From Candidatus Heimdallarchaeota archaeon (GTDB lineage Archaea; Asgardarchaeota; Heimdallarchaeia; JABLTI01), in contig JAGMDP010000015.1 of assembly GCA_023128635.1 (NCBI GenBank), forward strand, positions 1-11,413: 11,413 bases of DNA, given 5' to 3'. The translations under genes were made by a program, and so were the position numbers. The notes below the pieces were generated by a model. The model made no database searches and was not told the DNA's origin. It saw only the letters and a program-made list of their open reading frames with translations. Shown in pieces: positions 6,126-11,413 of this stretch; within the stretch, counting starts at the first letter, position 1, and each line of letters starts with the position of its first letter.

Positions 6126-6878
6126 TCATGATAAACCTAGATCTTCTATTGGGAATATTTTCCCATGTGCAGGATATATCATCTTAACTCGATGATTCAC
6201 TAGTTTTTTCCAGCTTTCCATAAGCATAACCTCATCAACAATAAATGCTGGTCTTTTACCTTTGCCAAAATAAAAGGTACTTCTATTTGAACAAGTGTCT
6301 CCTGTAAAAGCAATACCTTCATCGAGAATTAATGTTATACTATCTTTTGTATGACCAAATGTAGTTATTATCTTACCTTTAATCCCAATTACTTCTAGTA
6401 ATTTTTCATCATCAGTTTTAATTGTAATAATTCGTTCATCACCTATTGTGAGTGGTTGAAAGCCATGTTTTAGTCCAAAATCTGCAAATTTCCTCATAAT
6501 TTTATAGTAGAAATTTACTGGTAGTGATTCCGATTCCATGGTCCCATTGTACAAGTGTGGTAAGGTATTCTCATGAACAATTAGCTTTGCACTACTATTT
6601 AGTAAAAATTGTTCAATATATCCGGAGTGATCAGCATGCGAGTGTGTCAAGAAGAGATAGTTAATTTCAGAAATATTGATCTTTAACTTTCTTAATTTCC
6701 TTTGAAATCTCCTGAAATCATGTGGCATTGATAAATCAACTAATAGGTAACCATCATTTGATTTCAACAAGTAATTATTAGTTGAACCTCTTATAGTTAT
6801 AATTTCAGCCAATCTATCAACCCACGATAAATCAAAATTAAGTGGAATCGTTATATGAATTATTTGTATTGTTGACAA
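6126..6878 (-). CDS. Metallo-beta-lactamase-fold hydrolase (paralogue 2)
   Basis: Up to 250 residues. Metal ligands are HSHADH (His79, His81, Asp83, His84), His176 in FGHTKDS, Asp194 in TGDTC and His238 in YPAHGKIF. The usual DTG of motif 1 is DLS here (Asp48 kept). The whole length aligns with the neighbouring 5407-6105 protein, so the two arose by tandem duplication. The TTG at 6878 begins 3 bases after the stop of the nucleotidyltransferase gene and has no clear ribosome binding site. The alignment with the paralogue begins only at LAEIITIRG, so a TTG at 6812 (228 residues) may be the true start. The product probably acts in the cytoplasm; substrate unknown. Confidence 0.88.
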   Translation of the reverse strand: MSTIQIIHITIPLNFDLSWVDRLAEIITIRGSTNNYLLKSNDGYLLVDLSMPHDFRRFQRKLRKLKINISEINYLFLTHSHADHSGYIEQFLLNSSAKLIVHENTLPHLYNGTMESESLPVNFYYKIMRKFADFGLKHGFQPLTIGDERIITIKTDDEKLLEVIGIKGKIITTFGHTKDSITLILDEGIAFTGDTCSNRSTFYFGKGKRPAFIVDEVMLMESWKKLVNHRVKMIYPAHGKIFPIEDLGLS

Positions 6879-6881
6879 TCT

Positions 6882-7658
6882 TTATTCTTTTTTTGGCATG
6901 AAACTCATAGTCCATTTCTCATTTCCATCCCAGCTATCAAAAACATGACCTAATCCTTCTTTTCTTGCTAGTTTTTCCATTTCTTTCAATAGAGTTTGCT
7001 GTATGTTGTAATCTCCTGTCTCAAGTATTTTGTGTATCATTACAATCAGTTCTTTTGAAGACCAAGGAAATTTATTCAAGGGGTATTTTTCTAGTTCATA
7101 TTCTAGATACTTATAATATGGTTTTAGTCTTGAGTTGTGAAAAGCAAATGCGCATGTTAAGAATAAACTCACGGAATCTGCAGCTTCTAAACGATAACCT
7201 ACTAAATTATTATCCCTTAAAGACTTCAGTGATCGATAAACAGAATTAATGTAACCATCTAAGTATCCCGCTAAGTAGTCTTTCAAATGCTTATCTGGTA
7301 TCTTTCCTTTCTCATCTATTATTTCTTGCAGTTTTCCATTTGTTTTATCAAATTCTGCTTGAACATGAGCAAAACTATATCTGTCCCATTCAGAATCTGT
7401 TCCCATTTCTGCGTATTCAATGAGTTCAGCTAGTGTTTTTACTCCACAATCAAATCCCTTTATTTCATCATATTTTTCGAATTTCTTCCTATAATCGAGT
7501 AATACTTCTTCCTTCACAATTACATGAAAGTCATAATCTGAATACTCTTTATGGAATCTTTTCCCTCGAGAACCTACTAAAACCAATCCTAAGATATTAG
7601 GATCTTTCTCGGATTCTTTTTGTATTTGTTTAAAAATCTCATGAATTGATTTGGTCAT
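6882..7658 (-). CDS. Nucleotidyltransferase-fold protein (aminoglycoside-nucleotidyltransferase-like)
   Basis: A 258-residue protein. The N-terminal domain carries VLVGSRGKRFHKEYSDYDF (27-44): the GS signature plus the Asp41-x-Asp43 metal pair of the polymerase-beta superfamily, with Asp70 in GFDCG a possible third carboxylate. Residues about 120-235 are helical, as in the C-terminal domain of streptomycin- or kanamycin-type adenylyltransferases and of related uncharacterised proteins. It would transfer a nucleotide to a small molecule or protein, but the acceptor is unknown and drug resistance should not be assumed. The ATG at 7658 has no ribosome binding site; an AT-rich TTTAAA about 24 bases upstream suggests a leaderless mRNA. 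It is the first gene of an apparent operon with two metallo-hydrolases. Confidence 0.8.
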   Translation of the reverse strand: MTKSIHEIFKQIQKESEKDPNILGLVLVGSRGKRFHKEYSDYDFHVIVKEEVLLDYRKKFEKYDEIKGFDCGVKTLAELIEYAEMGTDSEWDRYSFAHVQAEFDKTNGKLQEIIDEKGKIPDKHLKDYLAGYLDGYINSVYRSLKSLRDNNLVGYRLEAADSVSLFLTCAFAFHNSRLKPYYKYLEYELEKYPLNKFPWSSKELIVMIHKILETGDYNIQQTLLKEMEKLARKEGLGHVFDSWDGNEKWTMSFMPKKE

Positions 7659-7717
7659 GCGACCACAAATTATCTATGCTTTAAAAAAATTATCAAAAGA
7701 AAAAATAGTACTGGAAG

Positions 7718-8104
7718 TTATCCTCCAGCTGCACCGTAAGTGAATCCTGGAGCACACCAGCTTGTTTTGTCATGTTTTAACCAAGCATCAAGTGAATCTT
7801 GTTCATAAACAACATTATCATTAATGATAAGCTTAATTTTCTCTATGCACCAATCATCATCTTTAGTATGAGTTTTCTTTTTTAAGCATAAATATCTAAA
7901 ATCAGAGGAATTTAAACCAGCTGAAACATCTAATTCAAAAACATCTGTTTTTCCTTTTTCAAATTCATCATGCTTAGCAATATCGAGTTGCCATGTATGT
8001 CCACCCACATAAAGTTCAACAGCATTGTCTGTATCACTTCTTCGTTCTTCACAAGTAGTAATTTCAATCACTATTTTCTCAATTTTTTCGTGTTCTGATT
8101 TCAA
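7718..8104 (-). CDS. Small PLAT/LH2-like beta-sandwich protein with Gly-Gly C-terminus
   Basis: About 128 residues with no signal peptide. The pattern ITTCEERRSDTDNAVELYV, then WQLD, FEKGKTDVFELD, LCLKKK and DDWCIEKIKLII resembles the PLAT/LH2 (lipoxygenase-homology) domain, which has acidic loops and often binds lipid, protein or calcium. There is no catalytic domain attached, so it would be a stand-alone binding module. Four cysteines (19, 74, 87, 118 counting from the first TTG) are present. The chain ends TYGAAGG, a free Gly-Gly. Two consecutive TTG codons (8107 and 8104) could start it; AAGG around 8112-8115 gives an 8-base spacer to the one at 8104. The PLAT assignment is from pattern only. 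Its neighbours on both sides are metallo-hydrolase or nucleotidyltransferase genes on the same strand. Confidence 0.65.
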   Translation of the reverse strand: MKSEHEKIEKIVIEITTCEERRSDTDNAVELYVGGHTWQLDIAKHDEFEKGKTDVFELDVSAGLNSSDFRYLCLKKKTHTKDDDWCIEKIKLIINDNVVYEQDSLDAWLKHDKTSWCAPGFTYGAAGG

Positions 8105-8190
8105 CAAATTAACCTTCTTGTTTTCTTACATATTGTTTAATTTGTATAAGCTATAAATTACTATGGAAATAGGAACTAAAACCAAAAACA

Positions 8191-8877
8191 TCACTCTTCC
8201 GATTTCTTCACATTTAGTTTTTTAATAAATCGTTCAACTTTTTTCCTTGGGATTTTTTTTGCAGTCATATGAGAGGATATAGCATAATCCCATTCATAAT
8301 CTAATATGGTTCCAATTGTTTCTAAGTATTGATCGTAATCATCACAAAATTTCTGGAAAACAGGACGTATTCCAAAGGGCATCCACATAAAGAGATCACC
8401 AATGAATAATAATTTCTCTTTCTCAAGTATCAAACAAATATGCCCCCAAGAATGTCCAGGAACATGAATTGCTTTGAGTTTCAGTTCATCATCAATGATC
8501 TCATTGTGCTTTACAGTACGATTCGGATTAATTATTTGACCTCGGAGAGTATTAGCAAAATGAGGAGCTTCATCTTCATGACAAACAATTTCAACTCGTT
8601 CTTGCGGAGATTCGGGAGCACTTATTGTAGTCATTTCTCTCATTAAGGGAGCTAAACCCCCAGTATGATCATAATGCCTATGTGTGAAAACAATACGTTC
8701 AATCTTCTCAAGATCACCCCATTTCTTGCGAATCTTTTTAATGATAATTTCTGAGTCTTTCTCAAGACCAGTATCAATGAGAGTTAACAGTCCATTTTGT
8801 TTTTCCAGTACAAAAACAGGAACAGAAAAGAATCCTTTCCCAGTTATACTATAAACATTTTCAGCTAGTTGTTTCAT
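8191..8877 (-). CDS. Metallo-beta-lactamase-fold hydrolase (third copy, different subfamily)
   Basis: A 228-residue cytoplasmic protein. Motifs: Asp35 in LIDTG, THRHYDH (His66, His68, Asp70, His71), His142 in VPGHSWGH, Asp161 in IGDLF and His203 in SSHMT. All expected metal ligands are present. It is less similar to the two paralogues at 5407-6878 and lacks their insert, opening instead with NVYSITGKG as in many generic archaeal and bacterial family members. Substrate unknown; thioester, lactone or phosphodiester hydrolysis are all possible for the fold. The ATG at 8877 has an AT-rich TATA-like stretch (about 8898-8906) some 25 bases upstream and no ribosome binding site, which suits a leaderless mRNA. 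The 83-base gap to the PLAT-like gene suggests separate or loosely coupled transcription. Confidence 0.9.
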   Translation of the reverse strand: MKQLAENVYSITGKGFFSVPVFVLEKQNGLLTLIDTGLEKDSEIIIKKIRKKWGDLEKIERIVFTHRHYDHTGGLAPLMREMTTISAPESPQERVEIVCHEDEAPHFANTLRGQIINPNRTVKHNEIIDDELKLKAIHVPGHSWGHICLILEKEKLLFIGDLFMWMPFGIRPVFQKFCDDYDQYLETIGTILDYEWDYAISSHMTAKKIPRKKVERFIKKLNVKKSEE

Positions 8878-8940
8878 ACAATCATTAAGTAAGAAAGTGT
8901 ATTAACTTACTGAAATATTTTTTCAAGAGACGGAATTAAT

Positions 8941-8983
8941 AAAAAAAAACAAGAAGTTAGGAGTCCGAAAACCCCTATACTTC
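8941..8983 (-). terminator. Hairpin plus U-tract terminator of the substrate-binding protein gene
   Basis: On the minus strand, GAAGTATAGGGG (8983-8972) and CTCCTAACTTC (8963-8953) form an 11-pair stem with one bulged A and one G-U pair around an 8-base loop. After a short spacer comes a run of nine Ts (A run at 8941-8949). This is a textbook intrinsic terminator, 25 bases past the stop codon. Confidence 0.7.
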
Positions 8984-9007
8984 AGTTAGAGCGGAAGGTA
9001 CGAATGA

Positions 9008-10786
9008 TCACTTTCTCTTCTTAATGAAGAAAACTTGAGTGGCGCCTGCTAAAGCTATAATACTCATGAAGACAATTAGGCCGATTCCTGAGACTTCAGT
9101 TGTGATTGTGACATCATAACCTGCTGCAGCCATGTGAGCTAAAGCCTGTTCAATACTGTAGTCGTAAGGTTCTAAAGTTTCATCAAAACCTAGGGAGACC
9201 TTTGGCCAATGAGTAACACCAGGATAACCTAGCCCGTTAAGAACTTCATCAACAATGATTTGTCTTGGAACCATGTTACTAATCGCTTTGCGAATGTGTT
9301 TGCCAGATTCTAAACTTGAAATTGGACAGAGTTCACCGGTACCTATGATTGGATGCATTTGATTAACAGCTAATTCTTGGTTACCAGGATCATTAACTGT
9401 TGTATAGTCAACACCTGCAAGTCCCTGAATATCACCTAAATCAACGTAGAATTCTGCATCAACGAAATTAATGTCTCCACCAGCGAGAGCGGAAATAGCT
9501 CCTTCTTTGTTGGAATAGAATTCAAAGTAAACGTCATCGAATTTAGGAGCGGTACCCCAGTAATCATCGAAATAATCATTCACTGTCAAATGAATAACAC
9601 CATTGGTGTCATCCCAGGAGTCTAACACGTATGGACCGAAACCAAAAATATTCTCTGGAGCGTTTCGTGCCCAATCAACGGCTTGTGTGCCATGATCTTC
9701 TGGAGCAACAGATTCCCAGATATGCTTTGGAATTAGTGGATTGGCTAAATTACCTTCTTGGAATACGTAGGGTTGTAAGAAATCAATAGTAAATTCATCA
9801 TCATCGATTTTTACTACTGAGCTGTTATCCCAAAAGAGTGTATTGAAGGAATAAGTAGTGTGTCCTAAGCTAGCAGTAACAGCTAATTGATAATTATAAA
9901 TAACATCTTCGACTGTTACTGGAACTCCATCTGCCCAATAAAGATCGGGTTTCAATTGAAGGCTATAGGCTAAACCATCTGTACTACTAAATGATTGAAC
10001 TGCACGACCAGAGTATGAATTATCTGCAGGATCGCGTTCGACTAAACCATTGTAAATTTGATGGAGCCACTGAGCATCATAAGTTGACTCACTTAACCAG
10101 GTGTGGAAATCTTCAAAATCAGCTGGAACAGCAAAGTGTAGTTCTGATTCACCGGGAAGTTCCCAATCTTCCATAGGTTGTTGTGAGGAAGCCCATAATA
10201 ATGGATCCCAACCAACCATTCCTGGAGCATGAGCATAAAGAGAAATCTTGTAGATTATAGCAATACTTGGTTGATCTTCATAAAGAATCTCTTGAATTAG
10301 TTCAGCATAGTATACTCTGTCTGCATTGACAAAGGATTGTGTATAATTACTAACAGCCCAATCAAATTCTGGATTGGAGTACTGATAAAAATTATCACCT
10401 AAGGGTGTTATACCATCGGTTGTAAAGACACCTGTTGGATCAAAGTCTAAACCCCAACCGTTACCAATAAAGAATAAATCATAACCGCCTTCGGCGTATG
10501 AAGGTACTGGATAAGGTCCTGGGTGTCCCCATGTTCTTGGGGATATTTGAGCCCAACCTGTGTGGTCAAAAACATCTATATCAATTCCAATCTTTGGCAA
10601 TTGTTCTACCATAAGGGTAGCCCATTGATTTCTTGCTGGATTAGAATTTGGCGATAATATACTTACGGAGAAAAATGGTCCTGGGTTAGCTGCTTCTACT
10701 GGTGTTGCTACATAAGGTATCACCATTACGCTAAGGATGATTATCATCGGAAGAACCAATCTTCTCATATTTGTTCTTAGTTTCAA
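9008..10786 (-). CDS. Family-5 (oligopeptide/dipeptide-type) ABC substrate-binding protein, apparently circularly permuted
   Basis: About 592 residues. Numbering below is from an in-frame GTG at 10816. A signal peptide (17-42, ending TPVEA) leads to an extracellular domain, then a membrane helix (about 576-597, GLIVFMSIIALAGATQVFF) and basic tail KKRK that anchors it. Residues 48-205 (QWATLMVEQLPKIGIDIDV, YDLFFIGNGWGLDFDP, YYAELIQEILYEDQPSIAI) look like the normal C-terminal part of this family, whereas 226-400 (QIYNGLVERDP, YSLQLKPDLYWADGVPVTVE) and on to 566 look like the normal N-terminal and middle parts. The protein should capture peptides or other solutes for an importer, but no permease or ATPase gene is in the window. 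GAGG (10795-10798) 8 bases before the TTG at 10786 decides the start; ATG 10768 is the other option. Codon use is less AT-rich than the neighbours, suggesting high expression. Confidence 0.88.
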   Translation of the reverse strand: MKLRTNMRRLVLPMIIILSVMVIPYVATPVEAANPGPFFSVSILSPNSNPARNQWATLMVEQLPKIGIDIDVFDHTGWAQISPRTWGHPGPYPVPSYAEGGYDLFFIGNGWGLDFDPTGVFTTDGITPLGDNFYQYSNPEFDWAVSNYTQSFVNADRVYYAELIQEILYEDQPSIAIIYKISLYAHAPGMVGWDPLLWASSQQPMEDWELPGESELHFAVPADFEDFHTWLSESTYDAQWLHQIYNGLVERDPADNSYSGRAVQSFSSTDGLAYSLQLKPDLYWADGVPVTVEDVIYNYQLAVTASLGHTTYSFNTLFWDNSSVVKIDDDEFTIDFLQPYVFQEGNLANPLIPKHIWESVAPEDHGTQAVDWARNAPENIFGFGPYVLDSWDDTNGVIHLTVNDYFDDYWGTAPKFDDVYFEFYSNKEGAISALAGGDINFVDAEFYVDLGDIQGLAGVDYTTVNDPGNQELAVNQMHPIIGTGELCPISSLESGKHIRKAISNMVPRQIIVDEVLNGLGYPGVTHWPKVSLGFDETLEPYDYSIEQALAHMAAAGYDVTITTEVSGIGLIVFMSIIALAGATQVFFIKKRK

Positions 10787-10794
10787 TTTTTTTG

Positions 10795-10798
10795 CCTC
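10795..10798 (-). promoter_or_regulatory. Shine-Dalgarno site (GAGG) of the substrate-binding protein gene
   Basis: GAGG on the minus strand is 8 bases before the TTG at 10786. It would lie inside the coding region if the GTG at 10816 were used, which argues for the TTG. Confidence 0.5.
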
Positions 10799-10811
10799 TT
10801 GATCTGTTATT

Positions 10812-10831
10812 AACACACTGGGGAGTGTGTT
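10812..10831 (-). promoter_or_regulatory. Perfect hairpin in the 5' leader of the substrate-binding protein mRNA
   Basis: AACACACT and AGTGTGTT are perfect 8-base arms around a GGGG/CCCC loop. With the TATA box near 10858-10865, transcription should start around 10836, so the hairpin would begin within a few bases of the mRNA 5' end, ahead of the ribosome binding site. It could stabilise the mRNA, affect translation or be a DNA operator. Confidence 0.5.
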
Positions 10832-10844
10832 TGTTGTATTTATA

Positions 10845-10929
10845 TTCTCAATCAGAAGTTATAAGTATTCTCACCATTATGAGAATGATTTCTATATTCA
10901 CTTTCAAGTATATCTTAGCTAGTTGAGAA
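10845..10929 (-). promoter_or_regulatory. Promoter and TTCTCA/TGAGAA operator cluster of the substrate-binding protein gene
   Basis: Plus-strand TTCTCA at 10845 and 10868 and TGAGAA at 10880 and 10924. Read on the minus strand this is TTCTCA, 44 bp, TTCTCA, 12 bp, TGAGAA, 23 bp, TGAGAA, with the TATA-like CTTATAAC (10858-10865) between the last two. The small-ORF promoter at 4061-4100 has the same order and nearly the same spacing (11 and 23), with its TATA box in the same slot. Confidence 0.65.
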
Positions 10930-11034
10930 TTAAATATTATTTGACTACTAAATCAAAATTGAATGTTTATGGAAAAGATAAGTTAGAAAACGTGAATAGC
11001 AATTGGAATTGGTGGTAAAATTACAAACTAAAAA

Positions 11035-11066
11035 GATCTCTTACTTTTTAGAGATCAATTTTTTTT
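11035..11066. terminator. Hairpin flanked by T tracts on both strands
   Basis: GATCTCT (11035-11041) and AGAGATC (11050-11056) are perfect 7-base arms around an 8-base loop. On the plus strand eight Ts follow (11059-11066); on the minus strand a five-T run follows. It could terminate transcription in either direction, but I see no gene on either strand between 10930 and 11035 that would need it, so it may end an unannotated short RNA or insulate the two divergent promoters. Confidence 0.4.
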
Positions 11067-11109
11067 GAAAGATTGTTTGTTTTCTCATATGTTTTGTTTG
11101 ACAGTTTAC

Positions 11110-11154
11110 TTTATAAATTCAGAAAATAATAAAACAGTAAAATAAGATTAGAGG
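11110..11154 (+). promoter_or_regulatory. Promoter and ribosome binding site of the TM2 gene
   Basis: TTTATAAAT (11110-11118) is a good TATA box, predicting a start near 11140 and a leader of about 20 bases. GAGG at 11151-11154 sits 8 bases before the TTG start. A single TTCTCAT at 11082-11088 lies upstream but lacks a partner. Confidence 0.55.
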
Positions 11155-11162
11155 TTATTAAA

Positions 11163-11413
11163 TTGAGTACAACCGTTCATGTACATCAAAGTAATGTTTC
11201 CCAATATAGTAAAACAACAACTCTTCTCCTTTGTCTATTTCTCGGAGGTTTTGGGGCTCATCGTTTTTATGTTGGTAAGTCTGGATCCGCTGTTGCTTTG
11301 TTATTATTGACATTTTGTGGATTGGGAGGTATTTGGGCATTTATTGATTTAATTATGATTTTAACTGGATCTTTTACAGATAATTTTGGCAGATATGTCT
11401 CATCTTGGGATGG
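11163..11413 (+). CDS. TM2-domain membrane protein, N-terminal part (cut by window edge)
   Basis: A TTG at 11163, 8 bases after GAGG, opens 83 codons to the window edge. After a polar N-terminus of about 20 residues comes TLLLCLFLGGFGAHRFYVGK, the first helix and turn of a TM2 domain with its characteristic G-x-x-G-x-H-R-F-Y-x-G pattern. A second hydrophobic stretch follows (SAVALLLLTFCGLGGIWAF) and then IDLIMILTGSFTDNFGRYV, again typical of the domain (xxDLxxI after the second helix). TM2 proteins are small integral membrane proteins whose function in prokaryotes is mostly unknown. The visible length already covers nearly the whole domain, so the missing part may be only a short tail. It is divergent from the substrate-binding protein gene. 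Confidence 0.88.
   Translation, partial: MSTTVHVHQSNVSQYSKTTTLLLCLFLGGFGAHRFYVGKSGSAVALLLLTFCGLGGIWAFIDLIMILTGSFTDNFGRYVSSWD

Noticed and set aside
6882..7658. Antibiotic resistance gene
   Set aside because: Only the general nucleotidyltransferase signature is visible; nothing shows an aminoglycoside substrate, and the neighbours are not resistance genes.
11082..11087. TTCTCA upstream of the TM2 gene as a further operator of the same regulon
   Set aside because: Single unpaired copy without the inverted partner or the spacing seen at the two other promoters; expected by chance in DNA this AT-rich.
1..11413. tRNA, rRNA, insertion sequences or transposases
   Set aside because: I looked for tRNA-like arms, rRNA-like GC-rich blocks, terminal inverted repeats and transposase motifs and found none.

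Overview
The window looks like a piece of an AT-rich archaeal chromosome. The evidence is TATA-box promoters close to start codons, several genes that look leaderless beside others with GAGG-type ribosome binding sites (often ahead of TTG starts), an LVIVD-propeller surface protein with a C-terminal membrane anchor, and a family-5 substrate-binding protein with a C-terminal membrane anchor. An Asgard-type archaeon is my best guess, but no marker gene here proves it.

Layout. 1-458 (-): N-terminal part of an iron-type alcohol dehydrogenase running off the left edge. 674-1819 (+): histidine kinase with a cysteine-rich PAS domain. 1903-3236 (+): secreted, membrane-anchored LVIVD beta-propeller protein, split in two frames by an apparent one-base deletion. 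3296-3940 (-): winged-helix regulator. 3950-4122: unusually ordered regulatory DNA with six TTCTYAT motifs at an exact 21-bp period, followed by inverted TTCTCA/TGAGAA pairs around a TATA box. 4116-4238 and 4244-4360 (+): two tandem small lysine-rich ORFs of 40 and 38 residues that resemble each other. 4447-5340 (-): alpha/beta hydrolase. 5407-7658 (-): apparent operon of a nucleotidyltransferase-like protein and two paralogous metallo-beta-lactamase-fold hydrolases. 7718-8104 (-): small PLAT-like protein ending in Gly-Gly. 8191-8877 (-): a third metallo-beta-lactamase-fold hydrolase. 9008-10786 (-): substrate-binding protein whose two halves seem to be in swapped order, followed by a strong hairpin terminator. 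11163-11413 (+): start of a TM2-domain membrane protein running off the right edge.

The most interesting part is a candidate regulatory circuit. The regulator's own upstream region carries the 21-bp phased motif array. The small-ORF promoter and the distant substrate-binding-protein promoter share the same unusual layout: TTCTCA, 11-12 bp, TGAGAA, TATA box, then TGAGAA 23 bp further on. This suggests that one factor, plausibly the neighbouring winged-helix protein, controls both the small proteins and a peptide/solute-binding surface protein. That link is inferred from sequence pattern only.
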